DNA of 64,000 nt. Source: Comamonas resistens (GTDB lineage Bacteria; Pseudomonadota; Gammaproteobacteria; Burkholderiales; Burkholderiaceae_C). Positions 18,025 to 26,532 of this stretch are shown here, one piece after another; position 1 is the first letter of the stretch; each line of letters starts with the position of its first letter. The position numbers were made by a program, and so were the translations under genes. The notes under the pieces are model-generated. The model searched no databases. It was not told the DNA's origin and saw only the letters and a list, made by a program, of their open reading frames with translations. The stretch lies in NCBI RefSeq assembly GCF_030064165.1, contig NZ_CP125947.1, positions 2,852,001 to 2,916,000 on the forward strand, read 5' to 3'.

Positions 18025-18173
18025 GCACCGTCACCCCATGAATCGGGGAATCCGTAGCGCAAGTCAGCCATGCACGCGGCTGGAAACAGGCCATGTTGGC
18101 CTGTTGCGCCACGGCCACCTGCGCCAGCAGCTACCAAAAATGCAGCAAACGCGGGATGCAAGGAGATAAGCAA

Positions 18174-18419
18174 ATGACAGCAGCGAACGCAATCGACGTT
18201 CAGCAATTCATCAACCAGCACAAGTTCTCGCGCACGCAAATCGTCACGTTGCTGCTGTGCTTTCTGATTGTTGCAGTGGACGGCTTCGACACCGCCTCCA
18301 TCGGTTTCATCGCGCCGGCCATAGGCAAGCAGTGGGCGCTGGACCCGGCCCATATGGCGCCCGTACCCGCAGCGGTTGCCTCGGTGTGCGTGCTGTTCAT
18401 GCAAAAGCGCAAGGACTGA
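18174..18419 (+). pseudogene. MFS aromatic-acid transporter with large internal deletion
   Basis: An 81-codon frame with good start signals (AAGGAGATAAGCAA before ATG 18174). The first ~60 residues are the N terminus of an AAHS-family (PcaK/BenK-like) aromatic acid:H+ symporter: IDVQQFINQHKFSRTQ, then TLLLCFLIVAVDGFDTAS with the family DGFD motif and GFIAPAIGKQW. The last ~16 residues (AAVASVCVLFMQKRK) look like the end of such a protein. The family is normally about 450 residues, so nearly all transmembrane helices are missing, apparently by an in-frame deletion near 18360-18372. Its place after the gentisate genes fits a lost 3-hydroxybenzoate or gentisate transporter. Confidence 0.75.
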
Positions 18420-18566
18420 GCCACGACAAACACCCCTCGCCTCTTGCCAAGCCCTGGCGTAGCCCCTTCATATGCCAGGTCTTTTCCCCCAGGTGACCCG
18501 CCACACCGGCAGGTCGCCGTTTGGCCCATCCGCAGTACCGAAAAACTTTCAACCAGGAGACAAGCT

Positions 18567-19610
18567 GTGAAAAACGACCAAACCCTTACCTTTTCTGCGC
18601 CAGCCGCTATCAAATCCGGCATTCCATCCGGAAGGCGCACCCTGCTGGCGGCAGCCGCCCTGCTCTCGCTAGGCGGCCCGGCACTGGCGCAGAACGATCC
18701 GGCGGCCGGCTTCCCCAGCCATCCGGTCACCGTGATCACGGCCTTTGCCGTGGGCAGCGGGCCCGACGCGGTGCTGCGCATCGTGGGCGAGAAGCTGGCC
18801 GCACGCTGGAAGCAGAGCGTGACCGTGGACAACCGTCCCGGCGGCGGCGGCTTTGTAGCCATCGAGGCGGCGCGCCGCGCCAAGCCCGACGGCTATACGC
18901 TGCTGCAACTGGACAGCGAACATGTCTCGGCCCTGCCCTATCTCTACAAGAAGCGCAATTTCGTTCCGCTGGAGCACTTCGACCCCGTGGCCCCGTTATT
19001 CCTCACGCCGTTCTTCGTGGCCGTGCCCACGAATTCGCCATGGAAGAACATGGGCGACCTGATCAAGGCCGCCAAGGCCGAGCCCGGCAAGGTCAGCTAT
19101 GGCTCCTGGGGTGTGGGCAGCCCCGGCCATCTGGGGGGCGAATGGCTGGATTACCTGACGGGCAGCAAGATGACGCACGTGCCCTACCGCGAGGTCAGCC
19201 AGCTCTTTACCTCGGTGGCCAACGGAGACCCCGCCTGGAGCTTTGCCAGCCTGCCTTCCAGCCAGGGCATCTACAAGTCAGGCAAGATCCGCTACATCGC
19301 GGTGGCTGCACCCAAGCGCATTGCCCAGATGCCCGACGTGCCCACCGTGGCCGAAGCCGGCGGGCCCGCCGAGCTGGATGTGAACTCGTTCGTCTCCCTG
19401 CTCTCGCCCAAGGGAGTCGACCTCAATGTGCGCAACAAAATCCGCAGCGATGTAGTGGCCGTATTGCAAGACCCTCAGGTCAAAGAAAAGTTCTCTACCT
19501 TCGCTTTCCAGCCCATGATCTTCACAGTGCCCGAGATGCAGCAATTCGCCAGGAAAAAGTCCGAGCAATACAAGCTGCTGATTGACAAAGCGCAGATCAG
19601 TCTCGATTGA
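18567..19610 (+). CDS. Bug/TctC-family tripartite tricarboxylate-type solute-binding protein
   Basis: 347 residues from GTG 18567, selected by the ribosome site AGGAGA. A signal peptide (RRTLLAAAALLSLGGPALAQ) precedes a TctC domain: FPSHPVTVITAFAVGSGPDAVLRIVGEKL, VDNRPGGGGFVAIEAARRAKPDGYT and VPTVAEAGGP. Bug proteins bind carboxylates, including aromatic acids, in the periplasm; membrane partners (TctA/B) are often encoded elsewhere, as here. It follows the broken MFS transporter, so it may serve uptake for the gentisate pathway; that is inference. Confidence 0.9.
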   Translation: MKNDQTLTFSAPAAIKSGIPSGRRTLLAAAALLSLGGPALAQNDPAAGFPSHPVTVITAFAVGSGPDAVLRIVGEKLAARWKQSVTVDNRPGGGGFVAIEAARRAKPDGYTLLQLDSEHVSALPYLYKKRNFVPLEHFDPVAPLFLTPFFVAVPTNSPWKNMGDLIKAAKAEPGKVSYGSWGVGSPGHLGGEWLDYLTGSKMTHVPYREVSQLFTSVANGDPAWSFASLPSSQGIYKSGKIRYIAVAAPKRIAQMPDVPTVAEAGGPAELDVNSFVSLLSPKGVDLNVRNKIRSDVVAVLQDPQVKEKFSTFAFQPMIFTVPEMQQFARKKSEQYKLLIDKAQISLD

Positions 19611-19666
19611 GAACTGCTTGCGGCCATCGGGCCAAGCACCGCCCGGACATATGCTCGCAGCCAGCA

Positions 19667-19700
19667 AAGCCCCGTCAGCGCCAACTGCGCGGGGCTTTTT
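19667..19700 (+). terminator. Terminator of the gentisate/Bug operon
   Basis: AAGCCCCG (19667-19674) pairs with CGGGGCTT (19690-19697), followed by a T run, 57 bases after the Bug gene stop. Confidence 0.85.
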
Positions 19701-20132
19701 TCATTGCAGCGCTTCAGCGGATTTCCGTTCGGCCTATCGAGTGCCCTCAAGGCTGCCGATCAGGACTTCTCCAGCGAAGTCGCCAATCTGGTTCTACCCC
19801 TGTTCCCCGAAGCCCAGTTCAATAATCTCGAGGCTCCGATGGAAGCTCTGAAGTGCACCGTTCAGCAGGCTCACCAGAAATCCGAATGCAAGGCCACAGC
19901 GTAGCCTGACCTTGAACTCCTGCTGCTGCAGATGCGAATACCGGCCGCCGCATATAGGCGCGATATTTGCCTATTCCCGGCAAAAGTTGCAGCGCCCAAA
20001 ACGGCTCGTGCACCGCGCTGCAGCTTCCAACTGCGCTCAGGGAACCAGGGCCTTAGTGGCCTGCTTAACCTGATCGGATGCGGATTCAAGCCATACCGGC
20101 CCGTCCCATTTCGAGCGGCATGAGTGGAAAAG
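19701..20132. other. Gene-poor stretch
   Basis: About 430 bases with no recognisable gene. A 66-codon plus-strand frame (19704-19904, TTG start) reads DQDFSSEVANLVLPLFPEAQF..., which is protein-like, but it starts inside the terminator and has no ribosome site. It could be a decayed gene end. Nothing else stands out. Confidence 0.4.
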
Positions 20133-20351
20133 CTATTCTCCGGAGGAAATCATGCGACGGATCTTTGCCGCTTTTTCAAAGTGATCAAGCTTGTGCCGCT
20201 TGATCCACCATTCAGCCGCCTCCATCAGCAGGTCTGGATCATCATTTTTATTGGCGAAGAAAGCGTAAAACGAAAGACCTACGGTCTCCCCTTTCTTCAA
20301 GATTTTCTCATCGCAGATGGCAATAGCCTTGGCTCTTAAGCTCGATCTCAT
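20133..20351 (-). CDS. Small conserved protein, DUF6500-like
   Basis: 72 residues from ATG 20351. The sequence is compact and soluble: SLRAKAIAICDEKILKKGETVGLSFYAFFANKND, then LLMEAAEWWIKRHKLDHFEKAAKI. I recall this pattern as DUF6500, whose function is unknown. The start overlaps the preceding small gene's stop (ATGA), so it is the third cistron of the HxlR operon. Confidence 0.65.
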   Translation of the reverse strand: MRSSLRAKAIAICDEKILKKGETVGLSFYAFFANKNDDPDLLMEAAEWWIKRHKLDHFEKAAKIRRMISSGE

Positions 20352-20551
20352 ACTATTTTTGATCCTGAACCGTTCACAAAACAACTGTCATACAGGCCAG
20401 CGACTCCGGCAGCAATTCGCCAGCCTTTCTTATTGGCGGCCAGCATTGCCTCAATACACAGGAGCTGATGCTCAGCGGGTTTATCTGCCCCGATGGTGGC
20501 CACAACCACCACCCGCAAGGCGGCTGCCTCTTCCGGCCGAGCCGGTGTCAT
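20348..20551 (-). CDS. Small uncharacterised protein between HxlR regulator and DUF6500-like gene
   Basis: 67 residues, family not recognised: an Ala-rich start (TPARPEEAAALRVVVVATIG), then ADKPAEHQLLCIEAMLAANKKGWRIAAGVAGLYDS. Support for a real gene is positional: its ATG overlaps the HxlR stop (ATGA at 20548-20551) and its stop overlaps the next start (ATGA at 20348-20351). Such double coupling is unlikely by chance. It has no signal peptide or clear membrane helix. Confidence 0.55.
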   Translation of the reverse strand: MTPARPEEAAALRVVVVATIGADKPAEHQLLCIEAMLAANKKGWRIAAGVAGLYDSCFVNGSGSKIV

Positions 20552-21006
20552 TCATCTGTCCGCTCCAGCTTGCGCACCTCGGACTGCTCAGGCAACAACT
20601 CGGCCCCCTGCGCATCCAGCACCCGCATGATGGGCACGGGCTGGCCCGTTCGACGGTCCAGCAACTGTGAATGCGCCTCGCCCGGCGCAAACAAATGGGT
20701 TTCTCCCCATTGGCGCAGGGCCAGCACCAGAGGGAACAGGCTTTGGCCACGCGGCGTCAGCACATAGGCCTGATAGGCCGAGCCTTCGGCAGCGGCCTGC
20801 GTTTCCAGAATTCCGGCCTCGACCAGCTTGCGCAGCCGGTCGGAGAGGATGTTGCGGGCCACACCCAGGCTGCGCTGGAAATCGCCGAAGCGGCGCATGC
20901 CATCAAATGCGTCGCGCACGATCAGCAGAGACCAGCGGTCGCCTATCAGCTCCACGGAGCGCGCAACGGGACAGGGTTCGGGATTCCCGGATTGGCGGCT
21001 GGACAT
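20548..21006 (-). CDS. HxlR family transcriptional regulator
   Basis: 152 residues from ATG 21006, with a strong ribosome site AGGAGG. The HxlR winged-helix core is CPVARSVELIGDRWSLLIVRDAFDGMRRFGDFQRSLGVARNILSDRLRKLVEAGIL with wing YQAYVLTPRGQSL. The Cys near the N terminus is typical of redox- or electrophile-sensing members. It is divergent from an MFS exporter, with a 12-bp inverted repeat between them (21057-21120), so it probably represses that exporter and itself. Confidence 0.93.
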   Translation of the reverse strand: MSSRQSGNPEPCPVARSVELIGDRWSLLIVRDAFDGMRRFGDFQRSLGVARNILSDRLRKLVEAGILETQAAAEGSAYQAYVLTPRGQSLFPLVLALRQWGETHLFAPGEAHSQLLDRRTGQPVPIMRVLDAQGAELLPEQSEVRKLERTDE

Positions 21007-21056
21007 GGAACCTCCTGAATATGCCGATGCGAGCGGACGCATCGCTTGTTGAACGA

Positions 21057-21120
21057 ATTTTGGTTGCATTTTAAAACTACATCGCATAGCATGCAATTGG
21101 TTTTAATTTGCAACCAAAAT
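21057..21120. promoter_or_regulatory. Probable HxlR operator between regulator and exporter
   Basis: Perfect 12-bp inverted repeat ATTTTGGTTGCA (21057-21068) / TGCAACCAAAAT (21109-21120). The arms extend inward imperfectly (GGTTGCATTTTAAAAC against GTTTTAATTTGCAACC). The arms sit 51 bases before the HxlR start and 7 bases before the MFS start. The region is AT-rich compared with its surroundings. Confidence 0.7.
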
Positions 21121-21126
21121 CGCACC

Positions 21127-22383
21127 ATGTCGCTCCTCCATCCAGACTCGGCCCTTCAGACTCAAGCAACTGCGCACATGCGCGCCAGCCTGGTGCTGCT
21201 GCTCGCCGCAGTCTGTGGGCTGAGCGTGGCCAATGTCTATTACGCCCAACCGCTGCTGGAGACTCTGGCCAGCGACTTTCAAATCCCGCTGGCCGCCGTG
21301 GGAGGCGTGATCACGGCCACCCAGGCCGGCTGCGCTCTGGCCTTGCTTCTGCTGGTACCACTGGGAGACCTGCTGAACCGGCGCCGCCTGATGCTGGCCC
21401 AGTTGCTGGCTCTGGTGGCTGCGCTGGCGCTGGTGGGACTGGCCTCGTCCCGGCCTGTGTTGCTGGCAGGCATGCTGCTGGTGGGCCTGCTGGGCACGGC
21501 CATGACTCAGGGACTGGTTGCCTATGCCGCCAGTGCAGCCAGTCCGCATGAACAGGGCCGCGTGGTGGGCTATGCGCAAAGCGGCGTCTTTATCGGCCTG
21601 CTGCTGGCACGAGTCTTTGCAGGTGCAGTCAGCGACCTGGCCGGCTGGCGCAGCGTTTATCTGCTCGCCGGACTGCTGATGCTTGGCATGGCGCCGCTGC
21701 TCTGGAAGCAACTGCCATCGCTCCCGCGTTCTGAGGCGGCCATCGGCGGACTGCGCTATCGCGATCTGCTCGCCTCCATGTTCACACTGCTGCGGCAGGA
21801 AAAAGTGCTACAGGTGCGCGGTCTGCTGGCGCTGCTGATGTTTGCGGCTTTCAATATCTTCTGGAGCGCGCTGGTTCTGCCGCTGAGTGGCGCTCCCTAT
21901 CATTTCTCGCGCACCGCGATTGGCGCTTTCGGACTGGCCGGCGTGCTTGGTGCGCTGATGGCAGCCCGCGCAGGCCGCTGGGCCGACTGCGGCCATGCAC
22001 AGCGCACGACTGCCGCGGCCTTGCTCACCCTGCTGCTGGCCTGGTGGCCGCTTTCACTGCTGCAGTCGTCACTATGGGCCTTGCTTATAGGCATTGTGCT
22101 GCTGGACCTTGGTGGCCAGGCTCTGCATGTGACCAATCAGAGCCTGATTCTGCGCTCACGCCCCGAGGCGCAAGGCAGACTGGTCGGCCTGTATATGCTG
22201 TTTTATGCCGTGGGCAGCGGGCTCGGAGCCCTCTCCAGCACCATGGCCTATGCCCGGACAGGCTGGCAGGGCGTATGCCTGCTGGGCGCGGCGGTCAGCC
22301 TGCTCGCGCTATGGGTCTGGTGGCTGACAAGGCAGATGGTGCAGCCAGCCTCTGTCTCGCTTTGCAGGCCTGGCCCGCGATGA
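21127..22383 (+). CDS. MFS transporter, drug/metabolite efflux type
   Basis: 418 residues, 12 predicted transmembrane helices. The N terminus is VLLLAAVCGLSVANVYYAQPLLETLA, a pattern of the YfcJ/YgaY-like MFS exporters; the loop 2-3 motif is PLGDLLNRRRLM and the helix-5 region GYAQSGVFIGLLLARVFAG. It is divergent from and probably repressed by the HxlR regulator, which suggests inducible export of a toxic compound. The start at 21127 is the first ATG after the operator arm; an extension to 21046 would run through it. Confidence 0.88.
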   Translation: MSLLHPDSALQTQATAHMRASLVLLLAAVCGLSVANVYYAQPLLETLASDFQIPLAAVGGVITATQAGCALALLLLVPLGDLLNRRRLMLAQLLALVAALALVGLASSRPVLLAGMLLVGLLGTAMTQGLVAYAASAASPHEQGRVVGYAQSGVFIGLLLARVFAGAVSDLAGWRSVYLLAGLLMLGMAPLLWKQLPSLPRSEAAIGGLRYRDLLASMFTLLRQEKVLQVRGLLALLMFAAFNIFWSALVLPLSGAPYHFSRTAIGAFGLAGVLGALMAARAGRWADCGHAQRTTAAALLTLLLAWWPLSLLQSSLWALLIGIVLLDLGGQALHVTNQSLILRSRPEAQGRLVGLYMLFYAVGSGLGALSSTMAYARTGWQGVCLLGAAVSLLALWVWWLTRQMVQPASVSLCRPGPR

Positions 22384-22481
22384 ACGAGGTCGGCCCCGGA
22401 GTTGGGACAGGCAGGCCGAGTTGACTACCGCATGGCAGAAAAATTCTATGGACCCAAGAATGGCGGTCTTCCCCTCTATTC

Positions 22482-22495
22482 GTGCAAATTTGCAC
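22482..22495. promoter_or_regulatory. Perfect 14-bp palindrome upstream of mmsA
   Basis: GTGCAAATTTGCAC, 82 bases before the mmsA start, with a related half site GTGCAT a few bases downstream. It is a likely operator of the valine/isobutyrate catabolic unit. The core GCAAATTTGC is reminiscent of TTTGCAAA sites of short-chain fatty acyl-CoA regulators, but the half-site order differs, so the regulator is not assigned. Confidence 0.6.
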
Positions 22496-22576
22496 ACCCT
22501 ATGTGCATCAAAGAATATTGCATGAGCAAAAGCGCACACATACCATGGGGTACAAATTCACCAACGGAGACACGTC

Positions 22577-24100
22577 ATGAACGCACCTACTTCCGCCAAG
22601 GTCCTGGCGCCCACGGTCAAGCTGCTCATCAACGGGCAGATGGTCGAATCCCAAACCACACAGTGGCGCGACCTGATCAACCCCGCCACGCAGGAAGTGC
22701 TGGCGCGCGTGCCCTTTGCCACGCCCGCCGAGGTCAATGCTGCCGTGGCCAACGCCAAGGAAGCCTTCAAGACCTGGAAGAAGACTCCCATCGGCGCCCG
22801 CGCCCGCATCTTCCTGAAGCTGCAGCAGCTGATTCGTGAAAACATGAAGGAGCTGGCAGCGCTGCTGACGGCCGAACAGGGCAAGACCCTGCCCGACGCC
22901 GAGGGCGATGTCTTCCGCGGCCTGGAAGTGGTGGAGCATGCGGCCAATATCGGTACGCTGCAGCTGGGCGAGCTGGCCAACAACGTGGCCAACGGCGTGG
23001 ACACCTATTCGCTGCTGCAGCCGCTGGGCGTCTGTGCGGGCATCACCCCGTTCAACTTCCCGGCCATGATTCCGCTGTGGATGTTCCCCATGGCGATTGC
23101 CACGGGCAACACCTTTGTCCTGAAGCCTTCGGAGCAGGACCCCATGGTCACCATGCGCCTGTGCGAGCTGGCACTGGAAGCCGGTGTGCCGCCCGGTGTG
23201 CTCAACGTCATCCATGGCGGTGAGGATGTGGTCAACGCCATCTGCGATCACCCCGATATCAAGGCCATCAGCTTCGTGGGCTCGACCAAGGTCGGCACCC
23301 ATGTCTACAACCGCGCCTCGCTGGCCGGCAAGCGCGTGCAATGCATGATGGGCGCCAAGAACCACGCCATCATCATGCCCGACGCCAACAAGGAGCAATC
23401 GCTCAATGCCTTGCTGGGTGCGGCTTTCGGCGCGGCGGGCCAGCGCTGCATGGCGGTCTCCGTGGCCGTGCTGGTCGGCGATGCGCAGAAATGGATTCCC
23501 GATCTAGTGGCCAAATCCAAGACCCTCAAGGTCAGTGGCGGCACCGAGCCCGGCACCGATGTCGGCCCCCTGGTCTCCTGCGCGGCGCTGTCGCGCGTGG
23601 AAGGTCTGATCGAGCGCGGCATTGCCGAAGGTGCGGTGCTGGAGCTCGATGGCCGCAGGCCTGCCGTGACAGGCTATGAAAAGGGCAATTTTGTCGCTCC
23701 CACCATCTTCAGCGGCGTCAAGCCCGGCATGAGCATCTACGAGCAGGAAATCTTTGGCCCGGTACTGGCCATCGTAGGAGCAGATACGCTGGATGAAGCC
23801 ATTGCCCTCATCAATGCCAACCCCAATGGCAACGGTACGGCCATCTTCACCCAGTCGGGCGCGGCCGCACGCAAGTTCGAGGAAGAGATCGACGTGGGCC
23901 AGGTCGGCATCAACGTGCCGATTCCCGTACCCGTGCCCCTGTTCTCCTTTACCGGCAGCCGTGCTTCCAAGCTCGGCGACCTGGGCCCCTACGGCAAGCA
24001 GGTTGTGCTGTTCTACACTCAGACCAAGACCGTAACGGCCCGCTGGTTTGACGATTCCACCACCAGCCAGGGCGTGAACACCACCATCAGCCTGAAGTAA
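22577..24100 (+). CDS. mmsA: CoA-acylating methylmalonate-semialdehyde dehydrogenase
   Basis: 507-residue ALDH6-type enzyme: methylmalonate semialdehyde (or malonate semialdehyde) plus CoA and NAD+ gives propionyl-CoA (acetyl-CoA) and CO2. Diagnostic parts are [23 protein letters not shown], the NAD loop [13 protein letters not shown], and the catalytic Cys291 in [10 protein letters not shown]. It lacks the usual active-site Glu of hydrolytic ALDHs ([12 protein letters not shown]), as expected for this CoA-dependent family. Together with the acyl-CoA dehydrogenase and mmsB downstream it forms the distal part of valine catabolism. Ribosome site GGAGACAC. Confidence 0.95.
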   Translation: MNAPTSAKVLAPTVKLLINGQMVESQTTQWRDLINPATQEVLARVPFATPAEVNAAVANAKEAFKTWKKTPIGARARIFLKLQQLIRENMKELAALLTAEQGKTLPDAEGDVFRGLEVVEHAANIGTLQLGELANNVANGVDTYSLLQPLGVCAGITPFNFPAMIPLWMFPMAIATGNTFVLKPSEQDPMVTMRLCELALEAGVPPGVLNVIHGGEDVVNAICDHPDIKAISFVGSTKVGTHVYNRASLAGKRVQCMMGAKNHAIIMPDANKEQSLNALLGAAFGAAGQRCMAVSVAVLVGDAQKWIPDLVAKSKTLKVSGGTEPGTDVGPLVSCAALSRVEGLIERGIAEGAVLELDGRRPAVTGYEKGNFVAPTIFSGVKPGMSIYEQEIFGPVLAIVGADTLDEAIALINANPNGNGTAIFTQSGAAARKFEEEIDVGQVGINVPIPVPVPLFSFTGSRASKLGDLGPYGKQVVLFYTQTKTVTARWFDDSTTSQGVNTTISLK

Positions 24101-24109
24101 GAACAAGAC

Positions 24110-24850
24110 ATGCGACTGCGCCAGCCTCCCGACCTCAAACTATCACCATGGTTTCGCAGCAGGAGGATTGGCGCGGTTCTGCTTTGTCTGGCAGCCGCCG
24201 GTGTCGCAGCACAGGACAAGGCGGTTCAGACTGCCAGCGCAGCATGCGATCCAGCCCAGGCCCATCTGCTGTGCCTGAATGAGAAAGCCGCCGCTGCCGA
24301 GACTGCGCTGGAGCACAGCCTGAAACAGCTCAACGACCTGATGCCTCCCGAACGAAGCGAGCAACTGCAGGCCCGGCAGCGTGATTGGGCCCAGCGTCGC
24401 GACAGGGAATGCACGCCCATGGGCAAATCCGCATCCGACGGCAATGCCCTGGCCCAGGCCGCACTGTGCCGCAGCAAGATGGCCATACAACGCACCGAGT
24501 TGCTAGAAAGCCTTCTGCCGTCCACCCAGCAACCGCCAAAGGACGGCCTGGACTGCGCTGACGCGCAAAAAGGCACTCTGGCCTGCCTGAAACAGCAACA
24601 GGCCACCATCGAATACGGTGTACATATGCTCTATATCTCCATGGCGCTGGACATGCCCGAGTTCCAGGCCCAGAGATTCCATGCCGAGCAAAAGCGCTGG
24701 CTTGAGGAACGCGAACAAAGCTGCAAGCTCAACGGCTACGTGCATGAAAAGGAAGACCAGGTCATCTGCCAGTTCCGCATGGGGCTGGAACGTGTAAAGG
24801 CATATCGGCAAGACTGGCAACCTCTGATCAAAGCCGGGGCAAAGCCATGA
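24110..24850 (+). CDS. Secreted DUF1311/LprI-like protein with two Cys-rich repeats
   Basis: 246 residues with a signal peptide (IGAVLLCLAAAGVAAQ). Two DUF1311-like units follow: CDPAQAHLLCLNEKAAAAETALEHSLKQL with RQRDWAQRRDREC, then CADAQKGTLACLKQQQATIEYG with EQKRWLEEREQSCK. Paired Cys suggest periplasmic disulfides. LprI relatives inhibit lysozyme in mycobacteria, but most DUF1311 proteins have no known role. It lies 9 bases after mmsA and overlaps the next gene by ATGA; no catabolic role is evident. Confidence 0.8.
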   Translation: MRLRQPPDLKLSPWFRSRRIGAVLLCLAAAGVAAQDKAVQTASAACDPAQAHLLCLNEKAAAAETALEHSLKQLNDLMPPERSEQLQARQRDWAQRRDRECTPMGKSASDGNALAQAALCRSKMAIQRTELLESLLPSTQQPPKDGLDCADAQKGTLACLKQQQATIEYGVHMLYISMALDMPEFQAQRFHAEQKRWLEEREQSCKLNGYVHEKEDQVICQFRMGLERVKAYRQDWQPLIKAGAKP

Positions 24851-25287
24851 GTCACAAGCCTCGTTCCACCCAGCTCTGCTCGCCCGGCCTCCCTCTTTCA
24901 GCTCGTTCTGCAAATGCGCTGGCAACCATGCTTTTGGCAGCAGCTTTCAGCACCTATGCACATGCCCAGGCCGGCGCCGACTGCGTGCCCGGTGGCACGG
25001 TGCAGCAGACCAATGCCTGCGCCATCAAGGATTTTCAGCAGGCGGATACCGACCACCAGATTCTCTATGGCGATGTGATGCGCGCCCTCTCGGCCCATGA
25101 GCGCCCGCTCCTGCGCAAGGAGCAAAGCGAGTGGACACGCCACCGCAACACTCTGTGCAAGCAATCGCAGGCTCCATTCGAGGCCCAAGCCGACTGGCCG
25201 CGCCGCTATCACCAATGCTTGATCCAGCAGATCAGAGCCCGCGACGATGTACTCAAGCAGTGGCTGCACCAGGGCCCGCCACCATAA
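24847..25287 (+). CDS. Secreted DUF1311/LprI-like protein, single repeat
   Basis: 146 residues, signal peptide (NALATMLLAAAFSTYAHAQ) and one DUF1311-like unit: CVPGGTVQQTNACAIKDFQQADTDHQILYGDVM, then KEQSEWTRHRNTLCKQ. It is translationally coupled to the two-repeat paralogue before it. The pair looks like duplication products secreted together; partner and function are unknown. Confidence 0.8.
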   Translation: MSHKPRSTQLCSPGLPLSARSANALATMLLAAAFSTYAHAQAGADCVPGGTVQQTNACAIKDFQQADTDHQILYGDVMRALSAHERPLLRKEQSEWTRHRNTLCKQSQAPFEAQADWPRRYHQCLIQQIRARDDVLKQWLHQGPPP

Positions 25288-25296
25288 CTATGAATT

Positions 25297-25337
25297 CAAT
25301 AGCTGCCGACGCTTTCCCAATAAGCCCTGCAGCCTCA
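25297..25337. repeat. Intergenic palindromic element, inverted degenerate copy
   Basis: CAATAGCTGCCGACGCTTTCCCAATAAGCCCTGCAGCCTC: the AGCT...GCTT / AAGC...GCAGC layout of the window's recurring element, here in the opposite orientation and inside the mmsA unit, just before the acyl-CoA dehydrogenase. Confidence 0.5.
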
Positions 25338-25359
25338 TAAAACAATAAAGGAGACAGAG

Positions 25360-26526
25360 ATGGACTTTGAACTGACAGAAGATCAGCATGCCTTTGCCGA
25401 CACGGCCCGCGCCTTCGCCCAGGCAGAGCTGGCACCGCATGCGGCCGAATGGGACCGCGAGCATATTTTTCCGCGTGAGGCCATTGCCAAGGCCGGTGAA
25501 CTGGGCTTTTGCGGCCTGTATGCGCCCGAAAGCGCCGGTGGCCTGGCCCTGCCACGCCTGGATGCGACCCTGGTCTTCGAGGAGCTGGCCGCCGTCGACC
25601 CCTCCACCACGGCCTTCATCACCATCCACAATATGGCGACCTGGATGCTGGGCACCTGGGCCACCGACGAGGTCCGCGCCGAATGGGGCGAGCTGCTGAC
25701 CAGCGGACAAAAGCTCGCCAGCTACTGCCTGACCGAGCCCGGCGCGGGCTCGGACGCCGCTTCGCTCAAAACCCGGGCCGAACTGGTGGGCAACGAATAT
25801 GTGATCAACGGCGCCAAGGCCTTTATCAGCGGCGCCGGATCGACGGACATGCTGGTGCTGATGGCGCGCACGGGCGATGCACAGTCTGGCGCCAGCGGCA
25901 TCTCGGCCTTTGCCGTGCCGGCCGACCTGCCTGGCATCAGCTATGGCAAAAAGGAGGAAAAGATGGGCTGGAACAGCCAGCCCACGCGCGTGATCAGCTT
26001 CGACAACGTGCGCATTCCCGCCCGCAACTTGCTGGGCCGCGAGGGCGAGGGCTTCAAGATCGCCATGAAGGGGCTGGACGGCGGGCGCATCAACATCGCC
26101 ACCTGCTCGGTGGGCGCGGCCCAGGGCGCCCTGACCCAGGCGCAAAGCTATATGCAGGAGCGCAAGCAGTTCGGCAAGCCCATCGCCAGCTTCCAGGCCC
26201 TGCAGTTCAAGCTGGCCGACATGGCGACCGAACTGGTGGCCGCACGCCAGATGGTGCGCCTGGCCGCCAGCAAGCTCGACGCCGGCGCGCGCGACGCATC
26301 CACCTATTGCGCCATGGCCAAGCGCTTTGCCACCGACGCCGGCTTCATGGTCTGCAACGAGGCGCTGCAGTTGCACGGCGGCTACGGCTACATCCGCGAA
26401 TATCCGCTGGAGCGACTGATGCGCGACGCCCGCGTGCACCAGATCCTCGAAGGCACGAACGAGATCATGCGCGTCATCATTGCGCGGCGTATGCTGGAAG
26501 GCGACGCCCCCGAGGCCATCCGCTGA
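25360..26526 (+). CDS. Acyl-CoA dehydrogenase, probably isobutyryl-CoA dehydrogenase
   Basis: 388-residue flavoenzyme. It has the ACAD signature ASYCLTEPGAGSDAASLKT, the FAD/substrate segment KMGWNSQPTRVISFDNVRIPARNLLG, and the catalytic-base region HQILEGTNEIMRVIIARRML near the C terminus (Glu placed as in medium-chain ACAD). The isobutyryl assignment rests on its position between mmsA and mmsB, the classic valine-pathway arrangement. Short-branched-chain ACADs are hard to tell apart by eye. Ribosome site AAGGAGACAGAG. Confidence 0.9.
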   Translation: MDFELTEDQHAFADTARAFAQAELAPHAAEWDREHIFPREAIAKAGELGFCGLYAPESAGGLALPRLDATLVFEELAAVDPSTTAFITIHNMATWMLGTWATDEVRAEWGELLTSGQKLASYCLTEPGAGSDAASLKTRAELVGNEYVINGAKAFISGAGSTDMLVLMARTGDAQSGASGISAFAVPADLPGISYGKKEEKMGWNSQPTRVISFDNVRIPARNLLGREGEGFKIAMKGLDGGRINIATCSVGAAQGALTQAQSYMQERKQFGKPIASFQALQFKLADMATELVAARQMVRLAASKLDAGARDASTYCAMAKRFATDAGFMVCNEALQLHGGYGYIREYPLERLMRDARVHQILEGTNEIMRVIIARRMLEGDAPEAIR

Positions 26527-26532
26527 CCGTCC

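Noticed and set aside
18340-18420. Insertion-sequence scar as cause of the MFS deletion
   Set aside because: No inverted repeats, target-site duplication or transposase remnant at the junction; a simple in-frame deletion fits better.
19704-19904. 66-codon plus-strand frame
   Set aside because: Starts with TTG inside a terminator and has no ribosome site or recognised family; at most a decayed gene end.
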